From positions 11,718,001-11,782,000 of the forward strand of contig CM076146.1 of the NCBI GenBank assembly GCA_038025085.1: DNA of 64,000 nt, given 5' to 3'. Shown piece after piece: positions 11,550 to 23,200 of this stretch. Under the pieces are notes generated by a model. The model ran no database searches. It saw only the letters and a program-made list of their open reading frames with translations, and was not told the origin of the DNA. The DNA is from Tetragonia tetragonoides. Lineage: Eukaryota; Streptophyta; Magnoliopsida; Caryophyllales; Aizoaceae. How positions within the stretch are numbered: the stretch's first letter is position 1; each line of letters starts with the position of its first letter. The translations under genes were made by a program, and so were the position numbers.

Positions 11550-14516
11550 TTGACCATTTTTTCGGTAGGTGTGGCGTCTTTGACTTCTATTGGTAGAGTT
11601 AGGGCTAGTCCTCCGGTGAGCTCTGGGTCTCGAAGGGGGAGAGTTGGGGCAAATAGATTGCGGTTTGGCACATGGAATGTAGGGACACTCACGGGAAGAA
11701 ATCTAGAGTTAGTGGAGGTTTTAGAAAAATATAAGGTTAATATCGTGTGTGTTCAGGAGACGAGGTGGTCAGGCGCCAAGGCAAAAGAGATCAATGGATT
11801 CAAACTTTGGTATTCAGGGTGTTCGAGTCAACGGAATGGGGTCGGGATCTTAGTCGATAAGGAGCTTAAACAACATGTTGTAGAGGTCAAGAGAACCAAT
11901 GATAGGATCATGTCTATCAAGGTTGTGGTGAAGGAGGAGACCTTCAATGTCATTTGTGCTTATGCACCGCAAGCAGGGTTGGATATGCAACTTAAGCGTC
12001 GATTTTGGGAGGAGTTAGATGAGGTTATTCAGCAGATTCCCCCTAGTGAGAAACTCCTTATAGGAGGAGACTTCAATGGACATATAGGGGCTACTTCGGA
12101 TGGGTATTTTGGTGCACATGGAGGTTTCGGGTATGGAGTTAGGAATGATGGTGGCACATCGGTATTAGATTTTTCGACTGCGTATGACCTAATGGTAACC
12201 AACTCCTTCTACAACAAAAGAGAAGAGCACCTAGTTACTTTTAGAAGCAGCACCGCTAAGACCCAAATTGATTACATTCTTGTTAGACGTGGCGATCGAG
12301 GATTGTGCATGGATTGCAAGGTTTTACCATGTGCGTGTGTGTCGACCCTACATAGGATGGTCGTTTTAGACCTTAAGATGAAGGGGTGAAAGAGAAAGAG
12401 AAGTGCACATAATTGTACCAAAATCAAGTGGTGGAATCTTAGAGAAACTTTGGGGAGTCAATTTAAGGCCAAGGTTGAGGCGGATAGCATCTGGAAAAGA
12501 GAAGGAAATGCGAGTCAAATGTGGACAGGGGTGGCGGATTTCATTAGAAATGCGGCAAAGGAGACCTTAGGAGTTGCAAGAGGGATAGGAAATAGCAAGA
12601 AGGAATCCTGGTGGTGGAGTGAGGACATTCAAAACAGGGTGAAGGCTAAGAAGGTTGCCTATAAAGCTCTAATGAATAACACTATAGATGAGGAAAGGGT
12701 GGAGAAGCGAGAAGTCTACAGAACGGCAAAGAAGGAGGCAAAGAAATCAGTAGCAGAAGCCAAAAGTAAAGCCTATGAGAGCTTGTACCAAAAATTGGCC
12801 ACTAAGGAGGGAGAACAGGAAGTTTACAGGTTGGCGAGAGCTAGGGAGAGGAAGACTAGAGACCTGGATCAAGTTCGTTGTATTAAGGATGAGGCGGGAC
12901 GAGTTCTTGTGGACGAAGCGAACATCAAGAGGAGGTGACATGGGTATTTCAATGAGTTTTTTAACAATGTTGGGGACGTAGACATTTCGTTGGGAGATCT
13001 TAGCACATCCGAGCAACACTGTAACTACAGCTTTTGTCGTCGTGTTACGAAGGAAGAAATCAAAGGGGCCATGAGGACGATGAAGAGTGGAAAGGCAGTA
13101 GGACCAGATGAGATACCCATAGAGGTATGGAAGAGTTTGGTGGAAGAAGGTTTATTGTGGTTAGTTAGGCTTTTCAACATGATCCTCAAATCGGCAAGGA
13201 TGCCGGAGGAGTGGCGGCTCAGCAAATTGATTCCTCTATACAAGAACAAAGGAGATATTCAAAGCTGCAACAACTATAGAGGTATTAAGCTACTCAGTCA
13301 CACCATGAAGCTATGGGAGAGAGTGATTGAGAAGAGACTCAGGAAGAGTACTCTTATCTCGGAGAATCAATTCGGTTTCATGCCAGGGAGGTCAACAACA
13401 GAAGGAATTCATCTGATTAGACGTTCTATGGAGTACTACGGAGATAGACAAAGGGACTTGCACATGGTTTTCATCGATTTGGAGAAGGCTTATGACAGGG
13501 TACCCAGAGAAGTTATGTGGAGGTGCTTGGAATCCAAGGGGGTTCCAGTCGCCTATATTTGAGTTATTAAGGATATGTATGAAGGAGTGAGGACTAGGGT
13601 CAGGACTACAGGAGGGAAAACTGAGCAATTTTCTATAGATATTGGGTTACATCAGGGGTCATCGTTGAGTCCCTTTTTATTCGCAACCGTTATGGATGAG
13701 CTCACTAAGACTATTCAGGGGGATGTGCCTTGGTGTATGTTGTTTGCCGACGACATTGTTTTGATAGACGAGACTAGAGAAGGTGTTAATGCCAAACTAG
13801 AACTTTGGCGGGATACACTAGAGTCAAAGGGATTTAAGTTAAGTCGGACAAAAACCGAGTACTTGGAATGCAAATTTACAAGAGATGGGGTTGCCTCGGA
13901 TATGGAGATTAAGATTGGTACTGAAGTGGTACCGAAGAGGGATTGTTTCAAATATCTCGGTTCAATCATACAGGACAACGGCGAAATTGATGATGACGTG
14001 ACTCATCGTATCAGAACAGGGTGGCTAAAGTGGAGGAGTGCAACAGGAGTTCTATGTGACAGAAAAATTCCACTAAAATTTAAAGGCAAATTCTATTGTA
14101 CAGCCATCAGGCCAGCTATGCTATATGGGGTGGAGTGTTGGCCGGTGAGGCAGGTGCATGTGCAGAAGATGCGGGTGACCGAGATGAGGATGCTTCGCTG
14201 GATGTGCAACTCTACAAGAAGAGATAAAATTAGGAACGAAGTGTTGAGAGGCAAGGTGGGAGTGACCGATATTGACAACAAGATGCGAGAAATAAGGCTT
14301 AGGTGGCTTGGGCATGTGAGGAGGAGACAGCGAGATGCACCGGTGAAAAGGTGTAAGAGAATTATACTTAGAGACTGTAAACGAAGAAGAGGACGCCCGA
14401 GGAAGACTTGGGGAGAGGTAATCAGGCAGGATTTGACCCTTCTAGAACTTACCGAGGACTTGGTCCTAGATAGGAAATTATGGCGTAGTAGGATTCGTGT
14501 AGAGGATCCTCGTTAG
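11550..14516 (+). pseudogene. RTE LINE polyprotein: AP endonuclease + reverse transcriptase
   Basis: A single frame spans endonuclease and RT. The endonuclease has FGTWNVGTLTG, VCVQETRWSG, LIGGDFNGHIG and the TQIDYILVRR end with a following LHR. A basic linker comes next. RT starts near 13030 ([53 protein letters not shown]) and has the catalytic FADDIVLI box near 13740. The C-terminal region has YLGSIIQDNGE and RLRWLGHVRR. Three TGA stops interrupt it in frame (12387-12389, 12936-12938, 13560-13562); homologous context suggests CGA or TGG ancestors, fitting cytosine deamination. There is no frameshift. No in-frame ATG precedes the endonuclease; an acceptor TTTTCGGTAG at 11561-11570 suggests an upstream 5' exon. 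Confidence 0.9.
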
Positions 14517-15339
14517 ATTATGGTTTTTGCATTGGCTAGTACTAGAGGTTGATTCATTTTGTTTATAGCCTGTAGTGTCTTCTTCACTTTATGTAGTTCA
14601 TTTAGTAATATCTTGTGTTAGTATATTTACTGCTTTACTTCTCTTGCCCTTTTGATCATCCTTTATTGCTTTTTTATTACCAAAAAAAAAAAAATCCTTT
14701 TTGCAAATGTATTTAAAAAAAAAAAAAAAGTTTTCGTGGGTCTTTCGGAAACAGTCTCTCTTCTAGGCGACTAGTTAGGGGTAAGACTGCGTACATCTGG
14801 ACCTCCCCAGACCCCGCCCTAGGCGGGATACTTACTGGGTTGTTGTTGTTGTTGTTGGACAATATTTTCATAAAAAGCCCGGCCCGTGTGCAGCCCGAGC
14901 CCGCAAATGATCACCTCTAAAATTTACTAACATAATTGCGTCGATCTCGAAAAGTTAGGTGGATTGAAAAAAAAAATCACCTCAAATGTATATCGGAGTC
15001 AAAAATTGTACTTATTCAAAGAAAAAAAAAACAATATTGAGAAAGTGGCTCGAAAGTTCAGCCTGAGACCCAATCAAGTCGGGTGCGAGTCTGTTTTTAT
15101 GACCCGATGTCCCGACAACCAAACCTGATGATCAAGTCCATTATTAATGCTCCGAGAACATAATGTCCCAGCAACGGAAAACCGTTTTCCCTTCATTTTG
15201 AAGTAAAAACATTTACACTTATATAGGTGAAAATGCTTTCCCCCCTAAAAACCATTTTCTTTCTCATTGTAAACCAAACAACGGAAAATAAGAAAACAGT
15301 TTTTCAGAAAAACTATTTTCACCCCAACCAAACAGAGCC

Positions 15340-15648
15340 TAAATGACTAGAATATATTTAGTCGACACCAAACATAATTTTGAGGTTTAATTCAAATGTC
15401 GGTTAACCTCACCGGCTCAGCCATACATTGCACTAGAGTTCGTATTCCATGTACAACGTTGAACTTGAACGTGCAAATAAAAAGCTTCAATAACAATTTC
15501 TTCGACCTTTCAACGTAATTTTTCTTTTCCATGAACGTAACATATAAAAACAAAAACAAAAACGAAGCACTCTTGTTTCACAATTTCTTACTTTCCGTGA
15601 AACTGGGTGCCTATATATAATTCCGATGGGTCAGCTAAGCTAGAGTCA
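15340..15648. other. Intergenic, 3' flank of GDSL gene A
   Basis: About 0.3 kb of AT-rich sequence between the MITE nest and the stop codon of gene A. It presumably holds the 3' UTR and poly(A) signal of gene A, but no clear signal is assigned. Confidence 0.5.
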
Positions 15649-18600
15649 TTAACTTGAAAACAAACTTCGAAGGTTTTGAGGTTGTAGAAGTGGTGTGGAT
15701 CGACTCCAGAATTCTTGAGCAAATTGTTTGTCAGCTTTTTGTGTGGGATGTCCCGCATCAAACCATAAATATGTACTTGGATTGCTACACAACGTGAAAT
15801 TGTACTTTTTTACCGAGCAAGTGAATTTTCCATTAAATTGACCACTTCCACAACATGCTGTTTTGCTTTCCGTGAAACCTATCATCAGTCAATATGTTGA
15901 AATTTGATTAGGACGGTGAATTACCAGTCAACACAAGACACACACACACACACACAGAGTACTAACAGTATAGCATAGTTCGACTAAGATACCTAATGTA
16001 GGATTGTTTATGTTAAAGTAAGTGAGTACGTGTGCACAACATTGGAAGAATTGAGGGAGAACCATTATCATATAAGTCAAGTGGGCTACTCCTCATATAA
16101 TCAATTGTTAAAGTAAGTGAGAACATAGATTGTGTCCCACATCGAAAAAATTGAGGGAGAAACGTCATCTTATAAATCAAGTGGGCAACTTCTCCTATAA
16201 CCAGTTATTTTTAGGATGGATAATCACTTGACTTGACTTGTTCAGGCCCATTGAAAGTTTTTAAAGTTTACAATCTAAATAACGGTCTTGTACTTTTTAG
16301 GTTTAAAGGGTGAATGATGCAGAAATCCCTCCATGTATTGTGATTACGACCCTTGGCTTTAAATGTAATAGAAGCTGCCTAACACTTGTACTCAAATTAT
16401 CAACTTACTTGCAACCAAAAGTTTAAACTAATGGTTTATCACCATATTTATAGTTTTGTATTTTATGAAATGCTACATATATGAAACTAAAATTCAATTT
16501 TCTTCAGCCACCTGTGACTATCCTGAATGTCATGTCATGTGTCATATTAATGCATGGGTCATATTCATTGTGAATTTGTGATGTTTTTATTAATTAATTT
16601 TTTTTTGGTGAGATTCAAACTATTGATCTTTAGTTTCAACATACTAAGCTAACTTCTTTGTGACTTGTGCCAAAAAAATTTATATGTCTATATCAACAAT
16701 AAAGACAATCTAAACTTTATGCTAATATGTATATAAACTTGATTAGAACATCAATTGTTGTAGCCATACTATGAGTCATCAATATATCTTCATTTAAAAA
16801 AAAACTTAAATCTCGGTATATCATACGGGTTGTCAAATTCGTGTGTTCTAATGCCTTCTAAAAAGTTAGATGGCGCACGTTAGTTTATACTTGTTTATAG
16901 ACATGTACATGCATGTGCCAATATTATTGTATAGTTAGACTCCACTTTTGGTTAGACAAGTTAAACCTTAACGTGTTCTTGTGTGCATAGGTGAAGGTGC
17001 TTGGATGGGGGAGGCCTAAGGCATAATTCAAGCTAAGCATCACAAAAACTAAGTGAAATTGAACATGTTTATAAAAACTAATCGTATCATATACTATCAT
17101 ATTCATATAAATTTCAATATTTATAGAGTATGAACGTACCATAACTAGCACCATTGGAGAGTCGGGCAGCTAAGGAGGTATAAAAATCGTAAAAGGAGTA
17201 ATCGAATCCAGCCAATTGTTGTGTCAACTTCCCACATAATGCTTTAAGCCCATTATTGTGCATTCGGATTAAACTGTTTAAGTCTTGTCTACAGCTTCCA
17301 TCGGCTAGACGAAATGTTGGCAAGCACCCCATTGGCCCAAAAGCTTGGAATGCAAATTTCCTTGCTCCTTTGTTGTACATAGTCTGAACATATTCAATAA
17401 CACAAAAAACTTCTTTCAGACGGTTTTTCGTAACTTTTGATAAAATAGGGGTCACTTTTAAATAAAATAAGAGTCACTGTTCTTTACAAGTGATCTCTAT
17501 ATTTCTAAAAAGTGACCCCGATTTTGTATGAGTTAGTATCACAAATTACTTGTTGATTCAATAATAGATCATAAATGTCAAAAACAAGGAAAATTAGTGT
17601 TTAGTATACAATCAGAGCGGGAAAGAAATGTTAATTACTATGTGAATAGTAACTTATCTAAGATATTATAAATGAGGGATGATATATTATGAAAATATTT
17701 ATAAGGGAGAATTCTGTAGTAAAATATGAGATCTTTTCGAGTAAAAAAAACAGTAATTTGTAGTAAAAATGTGCGCGAACAAAAAATATCTTTATTTCTA
17801 CAGGTTTTATTTATTTTTACACAAAAATTTGTTTGAGGAGGAATTCACTTTTTAGTTAAACAATGATTATTGTTCAGAATAAGTAACCCCTACATTTTAC
17901 AAAACTTACTCTTTTTTTGACTATAAAAGATATCTTTCTTTACTACCGAAAACAATTGGACCCTACAAAAGAGACAGGAATTTTTCGGTGGACAAAGAGA
18001 TAGGATTGATGGATCTTACATTGACATTGATGGTAATGTTGCCAAGAACTTCATTCACGAAATTGTTCAACAGAGTTGGGGTAAAACGTTTGGCATTATT
18101 GTTGTAATACTGAGTATAATCGTTGGCCCCAAGATTTATGAGGTGAACTGCTTTGGATAGCAAACTTGTGGTCTGTGCTTGCCCATATTGCTTCTCCAAC
18201 TTTTGGGTCATTTCCACGTAATAGTCCGTTTGCAATTTGAAATACAACTGGACCCAACAAAAAAAAATATCAATCAATTCATCCCATTAGGCAAAGCACA
18301 CTACTAATAACCGCACCCAAAGAAAAAAAAAGTATATTACTAATATTTTATTTTTTTTTTTGTAACACCTAATCTCAGAATATCAAAATCTAATCATCTA
18401 ACAAAAGTAGTAGAACGTACTGGTTTTACATCGGTACGAGTTTCAGGAAGCACACCAGCAGCAGCATTTGCAAAGTTGACCGCTTGCGTGTATCCTATAA
18501 TCGTAAGGCTTGGATCGGGATAAGGTATCGGAAGTGGTAAGTTCGCGAATTGAGCTGTCAACAATACATACATGATACATATCAATATATTATAGTAGTA

Positions 18601-19390
18601 TCGTATAAAAAGAAGCAAGATCAATACGATTGTGTTCTTTTCCTATTGGGTGAGAACTGAATCGAATCAAACTTTGTAGGACTAAATAAAATTAAACTGA
18701 ATTCTACTGAACTAAACTTTAACTCTTTGAAGTGAACAGTAATATGTGAGAGAAAAAATAGATCAGTGAAATGAATTCCACATAATTATAGGTGCGTTCT
18801 TTAAAGTTGAACTTATCTGAACTGAACTGAACTGAACTAAACCAAATTCAACATCACGAAATGAACTGAACTGGATACCATTGAATTGAATTGGACACTA
18901 CTGAACTGACTAGAACACAACTTGATACATGAGACAAAACATATGTTTCTGAACTCAGCACCACTGAACTAAACTAAACATCACGTAACTAAATTAGAAT
19001 TCACTGAATTGACACGACATCACGTACCCTGAACTGAACTAAACTAAATTGACCGTGAAAGCTTTAAAAAATGCACCCGTACAAATTTGAAACAAATTAA
19101 CCAATTTATTTATAAAGAGATGTTCTGGTTGATAAATTACCTATGAAATCAGGTATGAGAAGGCCATCAGAAAACCTCCCAGCAGCCTTTTTGAAGTAGG
19201 TCTCACCATAAGGCAAGGTATTTGCCGGTGTTGGTCCCCTATCAACGTACAACCCCATGCCGGTGTCGTAGAGGGAATCTCCGAACACGTATAGCGGGGC
19301 GGTATTCGGAATTGTAGATTGTGCATTGGAGCTCAAAGGAGAAAGAAAGACTAGTGTTAGTGTTGCACATAGTGCTACTGTAGTTAGCAT
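15649..19390 (-). CDS. GDSL esterase/lipase A, five exons, intact
   Basis: Exons on the minus strand: 19390-19141, 18554-18421, 18247-18020, 17383-17140, 15878-15649. All have GT/AG borders and compatible phases, giving 361 residues, normal for plant GDSL lipases. The ATG at 19390 starts a hydrophobic signal peptide (cleavage probably near SNAQ, residues 21-24), so the product is likely secreted. Block I FGDSLYDTG holds the nucleophile Ser39; block II is GRFSDG; block III LGANDY holds Asn170; block V WFDAGHPT supplies Asp326 and His329. The SGNH catalytic set is therefore complete. It should hydrolyse an ester or lipid substrate in the apoplast; the specific substrate cannot be read from sequence. 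It is a tandem duplicate of gene B. Introns are mostly free of large inserts. Confidence 0.93.
16011..16203. repeat. Two ~95 bp direct repeats in intron 4 of gene A
   Basis: Units at about 16011-16105 and 16106-16203 share GTTAAAGTAAGTGAG, ATTGAGGGAGAA and TCAAGTGGGC. The second has the TGTCCCACATCG phrase common in plant TRIM/LTR remnants. Noncoding. Confidence 0.7.
18650..19070. repeat. Low-complexity CTGAACTGAACTAAAC-like DNA in intron 1 of gene A
   Basis: Degenerate repeats of GAACTGAACT and ACTAAACT fill much of intron 1. There is no terminal inverted repeat or target duplication I can place, and no coding potential. Confidence 0.6.
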
Positions 19391-19438
19391 CTTGTTATTG
19401 TTGTTAGTTTTCTTTACCAATGTGATATCGATTTGTTG

Positions 19439-19447
19439 TATTTAAAG
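19439..19447 (-). promoter_or_regulatory. TATA-like element of GDSL gene A
   Basis: TTTAAATAC on the minus strand lies about 50 bp upstream of the ATG, in a block also conserved upstream of gene B (GTTTAATACC near 27355). Both copies also share an ACCAAAGA.CTGC string just upstream. Conservation between duplicates supports a core promoter role, but the short leader makes it tentative. Confidence 0.4.
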
Positions 19448-19564
19448 GCAGTTCTTTGGTCCATTAAAGTTGTATGTCTTTGATTCTTCAGTGACATGTC
19501 TACACTGTAGTTTTCTGTTAACTTCGCGGACTATATACTATAATATACTTAGTAATTGTAATTA

Positions 19565-19752
19565 CCCAAGAGGTGGTTGACTCACTAGTAAACAAGTTAT
19601 AATCTGTATACCAAGTCATGGTTCAAACCTATTGGAGAGCACCTACACAAATTAATTCATGAAGTATCTGAGGCCGTACCTTAGAAGGTGTCATTTAAAC
19701 ACGCTCAAAGAGAAAGGAAATTCTTATTTGCCAAACAAAAAAAATATAATTG
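19565..19752 (+). mobile_element. SINE-like insertion upstream of gene A
   Basis: A ~188 bp segment with pol III box-like sequence (GTGGTTGACTCACTAGT, then GGTTCAAACC) ends in an A-rich tail. It is flanked by the 12 bp repeat TAATTGTAATTA at 19553-19564 and 19753-19764. tRNA-related structure and target duplication both point to a SINE. The duplication is low complexity, so confidence is moderate. Confidence 0.6.
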
Positions 19753-20260
19753 TAATTGTAATTATTAAAAGAATGTCGGTAGCAAATTGTTTTAAGCAAA
19801 GCTGGCACGTTGAATGATAGACGATGGCTACATTGTTCTTGTCGCGTTAGGCATCATCTTTCACACGACAATCTTTTTAGGACCTTAGCTTTCGGTACAC
19901 CAATAATGTCAAATGATCATAAGTCATTTTGAGTGCCTACTAGCCTAGATGGGATCTATTTTTCGCATCCGTAATAACGGGACAAGAATTATATATATAC
20001 CATCTGACAAAAAGATTGATCCAACAAACAACCACAAAGGTTCAAAGCCAATGGGAGGAGGAAAATCTTGTTTCAAATTTCATACTTCATTGTAACCAAT
20101 GATGCCTTAGTGGTCCCAATATTGAATCCACTTTCCGCATGTATATATGTATTATACTGACCTTTGTGCCTCATGCGAACAAAAAAAAAACACAATTTTC
20201 ATAGTTTCGGCAAAACTTGGCTAGTCCGATAATCTCGGAAGATCGACTTTGGTGTGGTCA

Positions 20261-23200
20261 TTAACTTGAAAATAAACTTTGGAGGTTGCGAGATTGTACA
20301 AGTGGTGTGGATCCACTCCAGAATTCTTGAGCGAATTGTTTGTCAGCTTTTTGTGTGGGATGTCCGGCATCAAACCATAAGTAAGTATTTGGATTACTGC
20401 AAATCGTAAAACCGCTATTCGTTGCCGAACAAGTGAATTTTCCATTAAATTGCCCACTTACACAACATGCTGATATGCTTTCCGTAAATCCTATCATTAT
20501 TCAATATGTTGAAACTCTATTAGGGGACTAAAGTAATGCAGTTGTAACTGCATGTTTTGAATTATTAAATTAAAGTTGTATATATAAGCCAAAATACCTA
20601 CTGATAATGGCTTACAATCTAATTAATAGTCCTGTACAAAATTATAGCCCTTTGCGCAAATGCCGTTTGGGCTAAAAGCGTGAATGTTGCATAGACCATT
20701 CACGCATTTTGATTACATTGCGCAACACTTAGGGCTCGTTTACTTAAATGTAATACTGATTACAATTTAATGTACTATTTTATAGGGTAAATGTGGGTTA
20801 GAAAAGAATGGAGGGGGAGGAGAAACATGAAAAGAGTGAATTTCATTACAACATCCATTGTAATCACAATTGTTTTACTTTAAAACATGTAAAGATGATT
20901 ACATTGGATGATGCAATCAAGCTCCCAAATCTTATATTTCTCCTCCCCCTCCTTCATTTTCTACTCACATTTAGGTGGCGTTTACTTCCTTGCAATCAAA
21001 TGTATGCAATGCAATCATTTTAAAAGTAGATGTAAGGTGAAAAAGGAGGAAGGAGGGGGAGAAAAGAGATGAGAAATGTGAGGTTGATTACATTATTCAA
21101 AGTAATCATCATTACATGGAAAAAGTTGAGCAATTGTGATTACATTTGATCATGCAATCAACCTCACTTTTCTCATCCCTCTCCTCCCACTCCTTTCCTT
21201 TTCACCCCAAATCTACTCTTTAAAATAATTGCATTCCATTATATTTGATTGCAAGCAAATAAACGAGCCTTTACTATATAAAATGATGAATTACATTGTA
21301 ATCATCATTACTTACAAGTAAATGCCAGCTTAGCGTTATAAAAGCTACCAAGAGGTTTAATTTGTAGTAGGAATATCCTATTCCTTGCAACAAAAAGTTC
21401 AAACTAATGGTTTACCACCATAGTTACAGTTTCGTTTCTAACTAATATCATAATCTATAGATCATATTAGAATTAAGTTTGTCGGTGACTTGTGTGTCCT
21501 TATCCTGAATGTCATGCCACATGTCATCATTGTATTGTCACTTTCATTGTGTTATGCTTTCTTTAATTATTGTTGTTTTTTGGTCTATATTCGGTCCATC
21601 GACTTTTAAGTTATCAAACTAACTTCTTTGCCAGTTTTATGTGCCACTAAATTAATTTATCTATATAAAGAACAAGAGTAATATATACTCTATGTAGCAT
21701 TATTCAAACTTGTTTAGCTCCTCTATAGTTGTATGTTTACCAATACATCTGTCATTTTAAAAGTTTGAATCCCGATGTATTGCACGGATTGCCAAACTAC
21801 TATATTCTAAAAAGTAAGATCTCACATGTTGCGGTGATGATATATAAAAGCTAAACATGTTTGGGGATATTAAGTGACAATGTCAAGTTAGACTCTGCTC
21901 TTGGTAACACAAGATAGACTATGCATGATTATGATGCATGTATATATCGAAGAGACGACCTATTGAAATTGAAATGAAGTAGAAAAACCAATCGTATTTG
22001 ATGGAGTTTATTGTATTCATACAAAAATCAACCGTAAGTATATCATATTGCAATATTCATAGAGTATGTATAAACGTACCATAGCTAGCACCGTTGAGAA
22101 GTCGGGAAGATAAGGAGGTATAGAAATCGTAGAAGGAATAATCGAAACCAACCGCTTGTTGAGCCAACTTCTCACATAATGCTTTAAGTACATTATTGTG
22201 CATTTTGGATAAACTATTCAACTCCTGTATACAAGTGCCATCGGCTAGACGAAATGCTGGCAAGCACCCCATTGGCGCGAAAGCTTGGAATGCAAATTTC
22301 CTTGCTCCTTTGTTGTACATTGTCTGATCATATATATTCAATGATAGATAATAATAAACGTCAAAGAAAGAGGCAAATTTGCAATAATTCTATTACTCCA
22401 CGATTAAGGATTAGTTTGATGCTATGTGTCAGGGCCTTATTGACAAGATTACTAGGCAAATTCAACATTATTGGAGTACTCGATCATATTTTGGGGCTTA
22501 TAAACATTGTGATTTTTGGTATCCAAAATTTTGGGGCTCAGCATTTCTTCTCCATGATGAGGTGCTTAGGAGAATTGAAAGGTTGTGTAGAGATTTTATT
22601 TGGGGATGTACAGCTGATAAACGGAGGATGATTTTTTTTGGATGGGATAGAATTTGTACGAAGAAAAAAGAAGGTGGCTTTGGTATAAAAGAAGCTCTTG
22701 GATGGAATAAAGCACTTGTTTTGAAATGGATTGCTAAACTACATAAGAAGGCTGATTCAGTTTGGGTTGAGTGGATTGACAAGTATTATCTGAAACAAAG
22801 CTCTGTATGGCATATTCAAGCTAGACAGGGGGACTCTTGGAGTTGGAAAAGGATCTTGCACTTAAGGGATTCTTTTGTTCAACATGCAGGAGGCGTGACA
22901 CAAGCTCAAAATCTGCTTGATGTTTGGCATACAGGAGATAAATTTCTGGTTTCTAAAGCGTATGAGTTCTTCCATGGGACACACCCTGCATGTTACTGGT
23001 TTAGGACAGTTTGGGAAGCTATTGCTGTCCCAAAACATCGTGTGACTGATTGTATGGTAGTTAATGATGGACTGGCTACTATTGATAATATTTGCTAAAA
23101 GAGGATTGTGATGGTTAACAGATGCATCTTGTATTGTCGTGATTCAGAGACTTGCAAACATTTATTCTTTGATTGTTCTTATAGCAGGGCTGTTTGGCAG

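Noticed and set aside
20808..21023. A 71-codon ORF in intron 4 of gene B
   Set aside because: It lies wholly within two nested foldback MITEs and has no recognisable sequence.
22498..22782. Minus-strand ORF opposite the L1 fragment
   Set aside because: It is the antisense shadow of the zf-RVT coding strand.
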